Of a DNA stretch of 64,000 bases, positions 53,525 to 62,991 are shown one piece after another (positions within the stretch are counted from its first letter, which is position 1; each line of letters opens with the position of its first letter). The DNA is from Curtobacterium sp. ISL-83 (lineage in GTDB: Bacteria > Actinomycetota > Actinomycetes > Actinomycetales > Microbacteriaceae). Position numbers and translations under genes: made by a program. A model generated the notes under the pieces. The model was not told where the DNA came from and made no database searches. It worked only from the letters and a program-made list of their open reading frames with translations. The stretch lies in contig NZ_JAGGPH010000012.1 of NCBI RefSeq assembly GCF_018613895.1, forward strand, positions 62,001 to 126,000, read 5' to 3'.

Positions 53525-54322
53525 TCAGCTGCGGCGGGAGCCCTCGGCGATGAAGGACGCGAGCGTGGCGGCGGGGTCGTCGCCCGTCACGAGCGCTTCG
53601 CCCACCAGGACGACGTCGGCACCGGCAGCACGGTAGTGGGCGACGTCAGCGGGGCCGGTGACGGCGGACTCGGCGACCCGCACGACCCCGTCGGGGATGC
53701 GGTCGGCGAGTGATCCGAACAGGTCACGGTCCAGGGAGAAGTCGGTGAGGTCGCGGGCGTTGACGCCGAGGATCCGGGCACCGGCGTCGAGGCCACGGGT
53801 GACCTCGTCCGCCGAGTGGGCCTCGACCAGCACGCGCATGCCGAGCTCCTCGGCCAGGGCGTGCAGTTCGGTGAGCTGCTGCTGCTCGAGCGCGGCCACG
53901 ATGAGGAGCACGACGTCCGCTCCGGCAGCGCGGGCTTCGACGACCTGGTACGGGTCCGCGATGAAGTCCTTGCGGAGCACCGGGACGCCGACGCGCGCCT
54001 TCACGGCTTCGAGGTCGGCGAGGCTGCCGAGGAACTTCCGGCCCTCGGTCAGCACGCTGATCGTGGAGGCACCGCCACGCTCGTAGTCCGCGGCCAGTGC
54101 GGCCGGGTCGGCGATGGTGGCCATCGCCCCGCGGGACGGACTGGCGCGCTTGACCTCGGCGAGGATCTTCACCTGGTCGCCGGGCGCCAGGAACGTCAGC
54201 GCGTCGAGCGGCGAGTCCACCCGGTCGAGGTCACGTTCGACGTCCGCGTAGGGCCGGTCGAGTCGACGGGCGGCAGCGTCCTCGAGCGCGCCCGCGACGA
54301 GGGTCTCGAGCACGTTCGGCAT
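53525..54322 (-). CDS. trpC: Indole-3-glycerol phosphate synthase
   Basis: It closes the indole ring in tryptophan synthesis. The 265-residue TIM barrel shows [13 protein letters not shown] (53-65) with the catalytic lysine, [13 protein letters not shown] with the second lysine and [12 protein letters not shown]. No trpF domain is fused; in actinobacteria that step is normally done by PriA/HisA, which is not in the window. It begins seven bases after the HGxxPAAW gene. Confidence 0.97.
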   Translation of the reverse strand: MPNVLETLVAGALEDAAARRLDRPYADVERDLDRVDSPLDALTFLAPGDQVKILAEVKRASPSRGAMATIADPAALAADYERGGASTISVLTEGRKFLGSLADLEAVKARVGVPVLRKDFIADPYQVVEARAAGADVVLLIVAALEQQQLTELHALAEELGMRVLVEAHSADEVTRGLDAGARILGVNARDLTDFSLDRDLFGSLADRIPDGVVRVAESAVTGPADVAHYRAAGADVVLVGEALVTGDDPAATLASFIAEGSRRS

Positions 54323-54329
54323 GTCGGAC

Positions 54330-54569
54330 CTACTCTGCGTGGTGCTTGGCGACGTACTTCGGGCCGTCGACGCCGTAGCCGGCCTTCTTCATGACGCCAC
54401 CGATGACGAGTCCGATGAGCACGACCGCGGCGGAGGCCCAGACGCCCCAGGCCTGGTTGAACCAGAAGAACAACGTGCCGGCAGCGAATCCGATCAGCAT
54501 GATCACGACGGCGGTCCAGGCCGCCGGGGAGTGGCCTTCGCCGAGTTCTGCGGGCTCAGTGTTGCTCAC
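54330..54569 (-). CDS. HGxxPAAW family small membrane protein
   Basis: A 79-residue protein with the name-giving motif near the N-terminus, here EGHSPAAWTAV (11-21), and two membrane helices (about 18-36 and 41-60), ending in a basic tail. It recurs in actinobacterial trp clusters but has no known function. It is coupled to the preceding membrane-protein gene by a GTGA overlap and to trpC by seven bases. Confidence 0.88.
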   Translation of the reverse strand: MSNTEPAELGEGHSPAAWTAVVIMLIGFAAGTLFFWFNQAWGVWASAAVVLIGLVIGGVMKKAGYGVDGPKYVAKHHAE

Positions 54570-55261
54570 GGTGCTCCTCGTTCTGCTCCGGCGTCGTCGT
54601 GCGATGACGCCCCTTCCACCCTACCGGTTCCGTCCGTCGGGTCCGTGCCGGCGCTCAGGTCGTCCCAGTCCGTGATGGCGTCTCGTTCCACCGGCGCAGC
54701 CGACGGCGTCGACGTCGCGCCGGGCGCGTGCGCACCCGTTCCGGGGTCCGCCGGCGTCGAGGCGTACTTGCGACTCGGGCCCGGCCACGACCGCTGCACC
54801 ACGAGCACCACGACGCCGAGCAGGACGGCCAGGACACCCCCGGCGATGCCGACCACCGGCCAGAACGTGACGTCGACCGACGACACCGTGCGATGCACCG
54901 CACCGAGGTCGCTGACCCCGGTGACCGCGCCGACGGCACCGCGTGCGGCACCGATCGGGTCGGCGAGGGCCGCGATGCCGCTCCACGCCACACCGACACC
55001 GAGCAGGACCTCGACCGCGGCGAGGACGACCCGGACGACCCGCCCGGCGATGGTCATCGCCAGGAAGAGCGCGAGGCTCGCGATGGCCAGCGCGGTGTAC
55101 TGCGGGACGACCTTCGAGCCGTCGGCCGCCACCGAGGCGACGACGGCGGTGCCGGCGTGCAGGTGCACCGTGAACCAGGTCTGCGTCCACGCGAGCATGA
55201 TGATGCCCGCGACGGCGAGACCGGCCACGACCACCAGTGGACGGGAGCGGGCGGGCGTCAC
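54566..55261 (-). CDS. Trp biosynthesis-associated membrane protein
   Basis: The 231-residue protein has four predicted helices, starting with PLVVVAGLAVAGIIMLAWTQ and including ALAIASLALFLAMTIAG. It has the length and position (directly after trpE) of the actinobacterial trp-operon membrane protein family of unknown function. The C-terminal ~60 residues are polar and low-complexity (Asp/Thr/Gly-rich). Its GTG start overlaps the trpE stop and its stop overlaps the HGxxPAAW gene, so the three are translationally coupled. Confidence 0.85.
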   Translation of the reverse strand: MTPARSRPLVVVAGLAVAGIIMLAWTQTWFTVHLHAGTAVVASVAADGSKVVPQYTALAIASLALFLAMTIAGRVVRVVLAAVEVLLGVGVAWSGIAALADPIGAARGAVGAVTGVSDLGAVHRTVSSVDVTFWPVVGIAGGVLAVLLGVVVLVVQRSWPGPSRKYASTPADPGTGAHAPGATSTPSAAPVERDAITDWDDLSAGTDPTDGTGRVEGASSHDDAGAERGAP

Positions 55262-56820
55262 GAGCGCACCTCGCGCATCCGGTTCGCGGTCGCGACCGCG
55301 CGGAGCGGGGCCGCTGCCTTGTTGACCGCTTCGCGGTGCTCGGTCTCCGGGTCGGAGTCGGCCACGAGACCTGCGCCGGCCTGCACGCGGGCGACACCGT
55401 CCTGGATGAGCGCCGTGCGGATGGCGATCGCCAGGTCGGCGTCACCGGCGAAGTCGAAGTACCCCACGACGCCCGCGTACGCGCCACGACGTGCCGGCTC
55501 GAGCTCGTCGATGATCTCGAGCGCACGCGGCTTCGGGGCGCCCGAGAGGGTGCCGGCCGGGAACGTCGCCCGGAACACGTCGATCGCCGAGGCGCCGGGG
55601 CGCACCGACCCCTCGACGCTCGACACGAGGTGCATGATGTGGCTGAAGCGCTCGACGGTCATGAACTCCGTCACCGCGACGGTGCCCGGCTCGCACACCT
55701 TCTGCAGGTCGTTGCGCGCGAGGTCGACGAGCATCAGGTGCTCGGCGCGTTCCTTCGGGTCCTCCAGCAGGTCCTCACCGAAGCGGACGTCCTCCTCCGG
55801 GGTCGCACCACGCGGGCGCGATCCGGCGATCGGGTGCGTGATCGCCCGGCCGGCCTGCACCTTGACGAGCGCCTCGGGTGAGGCGCCGACGATCCAGAAC
55901 GGCCGGTCGTCGGTGTCGGCCAACGACAGGAAGTACATGTACGGGCTCGGGTTGAGCGTCCTGAGCACCCGGTACACGTCGAGCGGGTCCGCGGTCACCT
56001 CGTGGTCGAAGCGCTGCGAGATGACGACCTGGAAGACGTCGCCGTCCCGGATGAAGTCCTTCGACCGCACGACCGCGGCCATGTAGTCGTCCGGGGTCGT
56101 GCGGTGGGTCGGCGACGGCTCGGCGATGTCGAACGCCTGGGCGACGGTCGCCACGCTCGGCTGCACCAGGTCGGCCTGCATCCGGTCGAGCCGCGTCTGC
56201 GCGTCGGTCCACAGGGCCTCGGCGTCGTCGGTGCCGTCGTTGAGGGCACTCGCGACGAGCAGGACGAGTCCGGTCCGGTGGTCGAGCGCCGCCAGCTCGG
56301 ACACGAACGACAGCGACTGCCCCGGCACGTCGAAGTCGGCCGGCGGCACGTTCGGCAGGTGTTCGAGCTGCCGCACGGCCTCCCAGCCGATGAAGCCGAC
56401 GGTCCCGCCGACGAGCGGCGGGGTCCCCGGCACACGCGGGGTCGCCCAGCGCTCGTGCAGGCGCGCCAGCACGTCGAGCGGCTGCCCGTCGAGCGAGCCC
56501 ACGGCACGCTCGGCATCGATGCCGGTGTCGATCCACGCGGCCCGGTCACCGTCCTGCGTCAGGACGCCGAAGCTGCGGACGCCGACGAAGGACCACCGCG
56601 ACCAGAGGCCGCCCTGCCCCGCGGACTCGAGCAGGAAGGAACCCGGACGCCCGTCGGCGAGCTTCCGGTAGACGCCCACCGGCGTCTCGCTGTCGGCGTA
56701 GAGCGCGCGCACCACGGGGACCACGCGGTGGTCCTGCAGCAGGGCGTCGAACTCCGGACGGGAGGTCGTGTGCGGCGTGTCGACGCCGGTCGCGGCCGGC
56801 GTGCTGGTGGCGGTGCTCAC
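55258..56820 (-). CDS. trpE: Anthranilate synthase component I
   Basis: TrpE converts chorismate to anthranilate with ammonia from TrpG. The 520-residue protein has the tryptophan-feedback site SFLLESAG near residue 60, and chorismate-binding motifs [29 protein letters not shown] and [20 protein letters not shown] chose the GTG at 56820, which overlaps the hisI stop as GTGA; the longer frame is a hisI shadow. trpG and trpD are not adjacent, so the amidotransferase is encoded elsewhere. No leader or attenuator fits before it because it overlaps hisI. Confidence 0.96.
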   Translation of the reverse strand: MSTATSTPAATGVDTPHTTSRPEFDALLQDHRVVPVVRALYADSETPVGVYRKLADGRPGSFLLESAGQGGLWSRWSFVGVRSFGVLTQDGDRAAWIDTGIDAERAVGSLDGQPLDVLARLHERWATPRVPGTPPLVGGTVGFIGWEAVRQLEHLPNVPPADFDVPGQSLSFVSELAALDHRTGLVLLVASALNDGTDDAEALWTDAQTRLDRMQADLVQPSVATVAQAFDIAEPSPTHRTTPDDYMAAVVRSKDFIRDGDVFQVVISQRFDHEVTADPLDVYRVLRTLNPSPYMYFLSLADTDDRPFWIVGASPEALVKVQAGRAITHPIAGSRPRGATPEEDVRFGEDLLEDPKERAEHLMLVDLARNDLQKVCEPGTVAVTEFMTVERFSHIMHLVSSVEGSVRPGASAIDVFRATFPAGTLSGAPKPRALEIIDELEPARRGAYAGVVGYFDFAGDADLAIAIRTALIQDGVARVQAGAGLVADSDPETEHREAVNKAAAPLRAVATANRMREVRS

Positions 56821-57302
56821 CGGGTCACCTCGGTCTCGGTCGTCACTGTCTCGGTCTCGGTCGTCGCGGTGGTGCGGGTCGTCGCGGTGGCGTCGTGGTC
56901 CGTCGTGCCGGCGGCCCACTCGTCGTGCAGCCCTGGTGCGGCGGCGGTGACCGGGTCGAGCGGATCGACGTCGAAGCACCGGTGCGCGCCGGTGTGACAC
57001 GCGGCACCGACCTGCTGCACCGTCACGAGCAGGGTGTCCGCGTCGCAGTCGAACGCGGCGTCACGGACGTACTGCGCGTGCCCCGACGTGTCGCCCTTGC
57101 GCCAGTACTCCTGCCGGGACCGCGACCAGAAGGTCACGCGTCCTTCGGTGAGCGTGCGGCGGAGGGCTTCCCGGTCCATGTAGCCGAGCATGAGGACGTC
57201 CTTCGAGGACTCCTCTTGCACGATCGCGGGGAGCAGCCCGTCCGGAGCGAATCGCGCGCGGTCGAGGACCGCGTCGGTGCTGGAGCTGGTGCTGTCGGTC
57301 AT
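56817..57302 (-). CDS. hisI: Phosphoribosyl-AMP cyclohydrolase
   Basis: HisI opens the purine ring of phosphoribosyl-AMP in the third step of histidine synthesis. [20 protein letters not shown] and the metal ligands DCDADTLL and [12 protein letters not shown] are intact within the first ~125 residues. The total of 161 exceeds the usual length because of a ~35-residue Thr/Glu-rich tail (TTETETV type) with no homologue I know. Separate from hisE here, as in many actinobacteria. The stop overlaps trpE. Confidence 0.96.
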   Translation of the reverse strand: MTDSTSSSTDAVLDRARFAPDGLLPAIVQEESSKDVLMLGYMDREALRRTLTEGRVTFWSRSRQEYWRKGDTSGHAQYVRDAAFDCDADTLLVTVQQVGAACHTGAHRCFDVDPLDPVTAAAPGLHDEWAAGTTDHDATATTRTTATTETETVTTETEVTR

Positions 57303-57342
57303 GAGACTCCTAGCCTACGGCGGTGGCGCTGCGCCGATCCCG

Positions 57343-58149
57343 TCAGCGGACGGACTGGCCGGCCGCGCGCAGCGCGGCCTTGACGTCGCCCACCGTCATC
57401 TCGCCCCGGTGGAAGACGCTGGCGGCGAGGACGGCATCCGCACCCGCTTCGATGGCCGGGGCGAAGTGCTCGACCCGACCCGCGCCTCCCGACGCGATGA
57501 CCGGCACCGAGGACACCGCGCGCACCGCGGCGGTGAGCTCCAGGTCGAACCCGGCCTTCGTGCCGTCGGCGTCGATGGAGTTGACCAGGAGCTCCCCCGC
57601 ACCGCGTTCGACGGCCTCCCGCGCCCAGGCGATCGCGTCGATGTCGGTCTCGGTCCGCCCACCGTGGGTGGTGACGACGAAGCCGGACGGCGACCGGTCG
57701 GAGCGCTTGACGTCGAGGGAGAGCACGACGGCCTGCGCGCCGAACCGGTCGGCGATCTCGCCCACCAGATCGGGACGGGCGATCGCGGCGCTGTTCACGC
57801 CGATCTTGTCCGCCCCGCACTGCTGCAGCCGCGAGACGTCGTCGACGCTCCGGACCCCGCCGCCGACGGTCAGCGGGATGAAGACCTGCTCGGCCGTCCG
57901 CGTCACGGTGTCGTACATCGTCGCCCGGTTCTCCACCGTCGCTCCGACGTCGAGGAACGTCAGCTCGTCGGCGCCCTGCGCGTAGTACGTGGCCGCGAGC
58001 TCGACGGGGTCGCCGGCGTCCTGCAGGTCGAGGAAGTTCACGCCCTTCACGACCCGACCGCCCTTGACGTCGAGGCACGGGATCACCCGGACGGACACGC
58101 CGCCGCGGGTGCCGGCACGACCGCCCGGCGTGGCCAGCGCGTCGTTCAC
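57343..58149 (-). CDS. hisF: Imidazole glycerol phosphate synthase subunit HisF
   Basis: HisF is the cyclase subunit that makes imidazole-glycerol phosphate with ammonia from HisH. The 268-residue TIM barrel has [17 protein letters not shown] with the catalytic Asp, [11 protein letters not shown] and [15 protein letters not shown] with the second Asp. The GTG at 58149 overlaps the hisG stop; a start nearer VSVRVIP would remove ~18 unconserved residues. HisH is not in the window. Confidence 0.96.
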   Translation of the reverse strand: MNDALATPGGRAGTRGGVSVRVIPCLDVKGGRVVKGVNFLDLQDAGDPVELAATYYAQGADELTFLDVGATVENRATMYDTVTRTAEQVFIPLTVGGGVRSVDDVSRLQQCGADKIGVNSAAIARPDLVGEIADRFGAQAVVLSLDVKRSDRSPSGFVVTTHGGRTETDIDAIAWAREAVERGAGELLVNSIDADGTKAGFDLELTAAVRAVSSVPVIASGGAGRVEHFAPAIEAGADAVLAASVFHRGEMTVGDVKAALRAAGQSVR

Positions 58150-58985
58150 AGTCGTGCGGCGTGGATCGGACTGACCAGGATCGCGCGGGCGCCGAGGTCG
58201 TACAGCGCGTCCATGATGAGGTTCGCGTCGTCGCGCGGGATCATCACCCGGACCGCGGACCAGTCGCGGCCGTGCAGCGGCGAGACGGTGGGCGACTCGA
58301 TGCCGGACGCCACCGCGGTCGCCTGCTCGAGCAGGTCGGTCGGGATGTCGTAGTCGAGCATCACGTACCCGCGTGCGACGAGGACGCCCTGGAGCCGCCG
58401 ACGCAGGACGTCGATCCCGGGGATCGTCTCGTCGGTGGAGACCAGGAGCGCGGTCGACTCGAGGATGACGGGACCGAAGATCTCGAGTCCTGCCTGCCGC
58501 AGGGTGCTGCCCGTCGACACGACGTCGGCGACGGCGTCGGCGACCCCGAGCCGCACGGCGCTCTCGACCGCGCCGTCGAGCTTCACGAGCGTGGCGTGCA
58601 CGCCGTGCTTGGCGAGGAAGTCCCCCACGAGCCCGGGGTAGCTCGTCGCCACGCGGACGCCGTCGAGGTCCTGCAGGGTGCTGAACCGACCGGGGGTGCC
58701 TGCGAACCGGAAGGTCGAGTCGGCGAACCCGAGTGCGTCGACCTCGTGCGCGGCGGAACCGGAGTCGAGCAGCAGATCGCGGCCGGTGATGCCGACGTCG
58801 AGCGCGCCGGAGCCGACGTACGTGGCGATGTCACGGGGCCGGAGGAAGAAGAACTCCACCCCGTTGCGCTCGTCCACCAGGTGGAGGGCCTTCGGGTCGC
58901 GGCGACCGGCGTACCCGGCCTCGCGGAGCATGTCGGACGCGGTCTCGGACAGTGAGCCCTTGTTGGGCACGGCGATGCGGAGCAT
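58146..58985 (-). CDS. hisG: ATP phosphoribosyltransferase (long form)
   Basis: HisG joins ATP and PRPP, the first committed step of histidine synthesis. At 279 residues it is the long, HisZ-independent form with a C-terminal ACT-like domain for histidine feedback. [11 protein letters not shown] (2-12), [12 protein letters not shown] and [17 protein letters not shown] (PRPP site) are clear. It is 127 bases after hisE, the gap holding short repeats, and is coupled to hisF. Confidence 0.96.
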   Translation of the reverse strand: MLRIAVPNKGSLSETASDMLREAGYAGRRDPKALHLVDERNGVEFFFLRPRDIATYVGSGALDVGITGRDLLLDSGSAAHEVDALGFADSTFRFAGTPGRFSTLQDLDGVRVATSYPGLVGDFLAKHGVHATLVKLDGAVESAVRLGVADAVADVVSTGSTLRQAGLEIFGPVILESTALLVSTDETIPGIDVLRRRLQGVLVARGYVMLDYDIPTDLLEQATAVASGIESPTVSPLHGRDWSAVRVMIPRDDANLIMDALYDLGARAILVSPIHAARL

Positions 58986-59017
58986 CAGGTGGTCTGCTTC
59001 CTGGTCGGGTCGCGCTG

Positions 59018-59059
59018 GTCGGGACGTCGGCGTTCGGGACGTCGGCCGTCGGGACGGCG
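59018..59059. repeat. 14/16-base tandem repeat between hisE and hisG
   Basis: GTCGGGACGTCGGC (59018), GTTCGGGACGTCGGCC (59032) and GTCGGGACGGCG (59048) follow each other in the hisE-hisG gap. Confidence 0.65.
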
Positions 59060-59112
59060 CTCATCGGGTGTGGCGGATCGAGGGCGGTGCGCGGGCGGTG
59101 CCCGAGCGCGTC

Positions 59113-59376
59113 CTACAGATGTCGCCAGACGTCCGACGGGGTGAGCCCCTTCGCGACCATGAGCACCTGGAGGTGGTAGATCAGCTGCGAGATCTCCTCC
59201 GACGTGCGCTGGTCGCCTTCGTACTCGGCCGCCATCCAGACCTCGGCGGCCTCTTCCACGATCTTCTTGCCGATCTGGTGCACGCCGGCGTCCAGTTCGG
59301 CGACGGTGCCGGAGCCCTCGGGGCGCGTGCGCGCCTTCTCGGTCAGCTCCGCGAACAGGTCGTCGAACGTCTTCAC
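59113..59376 (-). CDS. hisE: Phosphoribosyl-ATP pyrophosphatase
   Basis: HisE removes pyrophosphate from phosphoribosyl-ATP. The 87-residue MazG-like protein has the metal-binding [15 protein letters not shown] (about 38-52) and [16 protein letters not shown]. The GTG at 59376 gives the usual length; the frame upstream of it belongs to non-coding sequence and an rpe shadow. It lies 134 bases after rpe, and that gap contains a half-copy of the GGGAGGC element (about 59423-59436). Confidence 0.94.
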   Translation of the reverse strand: MKTFDDLFAELTEKARTRPEGSGTVAELDAGVHQIGKKIVEEAAEVWMAAEYEGDQRTSEEISQLIYHLQVLMVAKGLTPSDVWRHL

Positions 59377-59510
59377 AGGGTCCAGGCTACCGCCGTCGGC
59401 CGTCGCCGCGGACGTACCGTCCGGACGGGAGGCGCTCGTCGCCGCCGCACCGCCGGTCACCTGCGCGGACGTCCCGTCCACCGCCGTGGTCGCGTCCTCT
59501 GGCAGGGGCG

Positions 59511-60170
59511 TCACGAGCGCGCTGCGGCAGCGGCCGCTCGGAGGTCCGCGATCCGGACCGCCGGCTCGCCCCCGTACACGGCGGACCCCGCCACGAGCGT
59601 GTCGGCACCGCTCCGCACGGCCTCTGGCACCGTGTCGACCGCGATGCCGCCGTCGACCTCGAGCCAGACGTCGAGCCCGGAGGCGTCGACGGCCGCGCGG
59701 GCGTCCTGCAGCTTGGGCATCACCGACGACATGAACAGCTGGCCGCCGAAGCCCGGCTCGACCGTCATGAGCAGGATCATGTCGTACGCGTCGAGGTGTT
59801 CGAGGACCTGGGTGATCGGGGTCCCCGGCTTCACGGCCACGGCGGCGCGCGCACCGTTCGACCGGATGGCAGCGGCGGTCGCGATCGGGTCGTCCGCGGC
59901 CTCGAAGTGGAACGTCACGCTGGCCGCACCGGTCTCGGCGTACTTCGGAGCCTCGGTGTCGGCGTCGGTGATCATGAGGTGGACGTCGAGCGGCACCGGC
60001 GACACCTGCTGCAGCCGCTGCACGATGGGCAGCCCGAGCGTGAGGTTCGGGACGAAGTGGTTGTCCATCACGTCGACGTGCACGAGGTCGGCGGTCTCGA
60101 TGCGCTGGAGCTCGCGCTCGAGGTTCGCGAAGTCGGCGGACAGGATGCTCGGCGAGATGCGGATCGTCAC
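59511..60170 (-). CDS. rpe: Ribulose-phosphate 3-epimerase
   Basis: Rpe interconverts ribulose-5- and xylulose-5-phosphate and so completes the pentose-phosphate set whose other genes lie at 2.4-10.7 kb. The 219-residue TIM barrel has [10 protein letters not shown] (5-14), the metal and catalytic [26 protein letters not shown] and EVDGGI. Start GTG at 60170. It sits between rsmB and hisE. Confidence 0.97.
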   Translation of the reverse strand: MTIRISPSILSADFANLERELQRIETADLVHVDVMDNHFVPNLTLGLPIVQRLQQVSPVPLDVHLMITDADTEAPKYAETGAASVTFHFEAADDPIATAAAIRSNGARAAVAVKPGTPITQVLEHLDAYDMILLMTVEPGFGGQLFMSSVMPKLQDARAAVDASGLDVWLEVDGGIAVDTVPEAVRSGADTLVAGSAVYGGEPAVRIADLRAAAAAARS

Positions 60171-60351
60171 CGGGCAAGCCTACCCGGCGGCCGCCGGGCG
60201 CCCCGAGGCTCGGCGCACCCGGGCCGAGTCTCGGCGCGGGTGATGCGAGTCGCGGCGCGGGTGACGCGAGTCTCGGGGTGGGCGACCGTCCTCGTGCCCC
60301 GCGGCCCGAGAACGGTCGCTGAGACCGAGTCTCGCGCCCGCTGCTCGCGGG

Positions 60352-62022
60352 TCAGGCGACGCGACGGAACAGCGCGATGAACATCGCGTCCGTGCCGATG
60401 CGGTGCGGCCAGAGCTGCACCGTGCTGCCGTCCGCCACCTGCGGGTCCCGAGCCGCGACGGACCGCACGACGTCGGCGGTGTCGAGCTGCTCGAGCACGC
60501 CGCCCTGCCGTGCCATGAGCGCATCCACCTGTCCCCGCGTCTCCGCGAGGTGCGGCGAGCACGTGACGTACGCCAGCGTGCCTCCCGGCGCCAGCACCCG
60601 CACCGCGGCGTCGAGGAGCTCGGCCTGCAACGCGGCCAGCTCGGGGACGTCCTCCGGTTGTTTCCGCCACCGCGCCTCCGGTCGACGCCGCAGCGCGCCG
60701 AGACCGGTGCACGGTGCGTCGAGCAGGATGCGGTCGAACGTCAGACCCAGGCCGTCCCGCCCGTACCGTCGCGCATCGCCCTCGACGACGGTGACGCCGT
60801 CACGGAAGTCCGCGAGCGCCTTCCGCACGAGTCCGGCGCGCGCGGGCGCGATTTCGTTCGCCGTGAGGGTCGCGCCACCCTGCACCGCCTCCGCCGCGAG
60901 CAGCGCGGCCTTGCCACCGGGGCCGGCGCACATGTCGAGCCAGCGCTCCCCCGCGCGGACCGCGCTGGAGCGGCTGAGGGCGAGTGCTGCCAGCTGGGAC
61001 CCCTCGTCCTGCACCCGGAGACGGCCCGCCGCGACGCCGGGGACGCGGGCGGGATCACCGGTGAGTCCGCGGATGCCGACGGGTGAGACCGGCAGGTCGT
61101 CCGCGGCCGGCGCGTGGTCGGCGATGCTGACGGGAGGCTCGGCCTGCGTCGCGTCGTCGACGTCCGTCGGCCCCGGGGCGGCCGGGACCGCCGACGCGCT
61201 CTCGTCGGTCGCGTCGGTCCCGGTCCCCTCGGCGACCGTCTCGTCGGTGCCCGTCTCGTCGGTGCCGGCCTCGTCGGTGCCAGTCTCGTCCGTGCCCGTC
61301 CCGTCCGCGCCGGCGTCGTCGGTGCCGGCTTCGTCCATGCCGGCCACGTCGGACCGGACGCGCGGGGTGGTGGCCGTGGCGATGTCGTCCTCGGTGGCGA
61401 TGCCCGGCAACGCCGCGAGCTGCACCCGCGGCGCGACGTTGTCCGCCGCGAGGAGCGCGGCGAGTTCGTCGCGCGACCGCTCCGCTGCCAGGGCGTCCCG
61501 GAGCGCGGACACGACCCACACCGGGTGGGACCACCGCGCCGCGAGGAGCGCATCGCCGGCACGACCCTCGGTGATCAGGGCGTCCCACTCGCCGTCCGTG
61601 CGGGCGGCGACCTTCCGGAGGACCGCGTTCACGAACCCGGTCGCGCGGTGGGCACCGACCTCCCGCGCGAGTTCGACGGTCGCGGCGACGGCCGCGTGCG
61701 TCGGGGTCCGCATGCCCAGCAGCTGGTGGGCACCGAGGCGCATCACGTCCAGGACGTCCGCCTCGATGTTCTCCGGCCGTCGACCGGAGGCGAGGGCGAC
61801 GATCGCGTCGTACCGTCCGAGCATCCGGATGGAGCCGTACGTGAGCTCCGTGGCGAACGCGGCGTCGCGAGCGGTCAGGCCGGCACGTCGGATGCGGGAC
61901 GGCAACAGCAGGTTCGCGTACGCGTCGTCGACCTGCACGGCACGGAGCACGTCGTACGCGACCCGCCGTGCGGTCACGGGACGGGGGCTGTTGCGTTCCC
62001 GTCGGCCGTTCGTGGGGCTCAT
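60352..62022 (-). CDS. rsmB: 16S rRNA (cytosine-5-)-methyltransferase RsmB/NOP family, with acidic insert
   Basis: RsmB methylates C967 of 16S rRNA. The 556-residue protein has an N-terminal NusB-like domain (from about 17; LTYGSIRMLGRYDAIV) and a methyltransferase domain with DMCAGPGGKAALLA, the two cysteines C438 (DAPCTGLGALRRRPE) and C488 (YVTCSPH). Between them, around residues 225-315, is an Asp/Thr/Gly-rich insert made of TGTDE-type pentapeptides, which makes the protein roughly 80-100 residues longer than usual. The ATG overlaps the fmt stop by 4 bases. Confidence 0.94.
   Translation of the reverse strand: MSPTNGRRERNSPRPVTARRVAYDVLRAVQVDDAYANLLLPSRIRRAGLTARDAAFATELTYGSIRMLGRYDAIVALASGRRPENIEADVLDVMRLGAHQLLGMRTPTHAAVAATVELAREVGAHRATGFVNAVLRKVAARTDGEWDALITEGRAGDALLAARWSHPVWVVSALRDALAAERSRDELAALLAADNVAPRVQLAALPGIATEDDIATATTPRVRSDVAGMDEAGTDDAGADGTGTDETGTDEAGTDETGTDETVAEGTGTDATDESASAVPAAPGPTDVDDATQAEPPVSIADHAPAADDLPVSPVGIRGLTGDPARVPGVAAGRLRVQDEGSQLAALALSRSSAVRAGERWLDMCAGPGGKAALLAAEAVQGGATLTANEIAPARAGLVRKALADFRDGVTVVEGDARRYGRDGLGLTFDRILLDAPCTGLGALRRRPEARWRKQPEDVPELAALQAELLDAAVRVLAPGGTLAYVTCSPHLAETRGQVDALMARQGGVLEQLDTADVVRSVAARDPQVADGSTVQLWPHRIGTDAMFIALFRRVA
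61231..61341. repeat. 15-base in-frame repeat inside rsmB
   Basis: About seven degenerate copies of GTGCCSGTCTCGTCG run in tandem. The period keeps frame and encodes the repeated GTDET/GTDEA pentapeptides of the RsmB insert. Confidence 0.85.
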
Positions 62023-62951
62023 GCCAGGACCTTCCCGTCGAGGGTGCCGAGGCCGCGTGCCCAGGCAGCGGCCTCCATCGCCTGCTTGCCCGCGGGCTGC
62101 ACCTGGAGCACGGTGAGCGGGTCGTCGGCGGTGCCGACCAGCAGCCGACCACCGGAGAGCGCCAACGCCCCCGGTGCGAGCGACAGCTCGGAGTCGGAGG
62201 GCGTCTCGGTGCGGCTCGTCCTGAGCAGCTTCACCCGGAGGTCACCGAGGTGCGCGTAGGCGCCCGGTTCCGGCGTGACCCCGCGGACCCGTGCGTGCAC
62301 CGCCGTCGACGGCAGGTCGAAGTCGACGTGCCCATCGGCGAGTGTCAGCTTCGGAGCCGTGCTCGGTTCGCCGGTCTGCTCGGTCGCGGTGGCGGAACCG
62401 GCTGCGATGTCGTCCACGACCCTGGCGACGACGGCAGCACCGGTCTCGGCCATCGCGGCGAGCACCTCGCCCGAGGTCGCGTCGGGGTGGATGTCGAACG
62501 GTTCCGAGCCGAACACGGGCCCGGCGTCGAGGGCCTCGACCAGCTGGAAGACGGTCGCCGCCGTGCGGGTGTCCCCCGCCATCACGGCTCGCTGGACCGG
62601 TGCCGCGCCGCGGTAGGCGGGCAGGTCGGAGAAGTGCAGGTTGATCCACCCGTGCCGCGGGGCGTCGAGCGCCGGGCGTCGCAGGAGCGCGCCGTACGCG
62701 ACGATGACGCCGAGGTCCGGCTGCAGCGCCGCGATCCGGGCGGTGACGTCGTCGTCGACGCGGACGGCCTCGATCACGGGGAGCCCGAGCTCGGCAGCGG
62801 CCAGCGCGACGGGCGTCGGCGTCAGGACGCGCTTCCGGCCCTGCGGGGTCGGCGGCCGGGTGAGCACGGCCGCGATCTCGTGGTCGGACGCCGCCAGACG
62901 ACGGAGGGTGGGGACGGCCGCAGCGGGGCTGCCGGCGACGACGAGACGCAT
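62019..62951 (-). CDS. fmt: Methionyl-tRNA formyltransferase
   Basis: Fmt formylates initiator Met-tRNA. The 310-residue protein begins MRLVVAGSPAAAVPTL, has active-site N104 and H106 in INLHFSDLPAYRGAAPVQ and D142 in LDAGPVF, and a C-terminal OB-like domain (VHARVRGVTPEPGAY). Starts at 62951 and 62960 are both possible; the shorter matches the family. A frame running to 63194 is not coding. The priA gene often seen before fmt in actinobacteria is not adjacent. Confidence 0.95.
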   Translation of the reverse strand: MRLVVAGSPAAAVPTLRRLAASDHEIAAVLTRPPTPQGRKRVLTPTPVALAAAELGLPVIEAVRVDDDVTARIAALQPDLGVIVAYGALLRRPALDAPRHGWINLHFSDLPAYRGAAPVQRAVMAGDTRTAATVFQLVEALDAGPVFGSEPFDIHPDATSGEVLAAMAETGAAVVARVVDDIAAGSATATEQTGEPSTAPKLTLADGHVDFDLPSTAVHARVRGVTPEPGAYAHLGDLRVKLLRTSRTETPSDSELSLAPGALALSGGRLLVGTADDPLTVLQVQPAGKQAMEAAAWARGLGTLDGKVLA

Positions 62952-62991
62952 GGGTTCCATGCTCCCACGTCGGCAAGGCGGCCCGTGTCGG

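Noticed and set aside
56817-57000. Trp leader peptide, attenuator or T-box before trpE
   Set aside because: trpE starts within the hisI stop codon, leaving no room for a leader. No tandem Trp codons are seen there.
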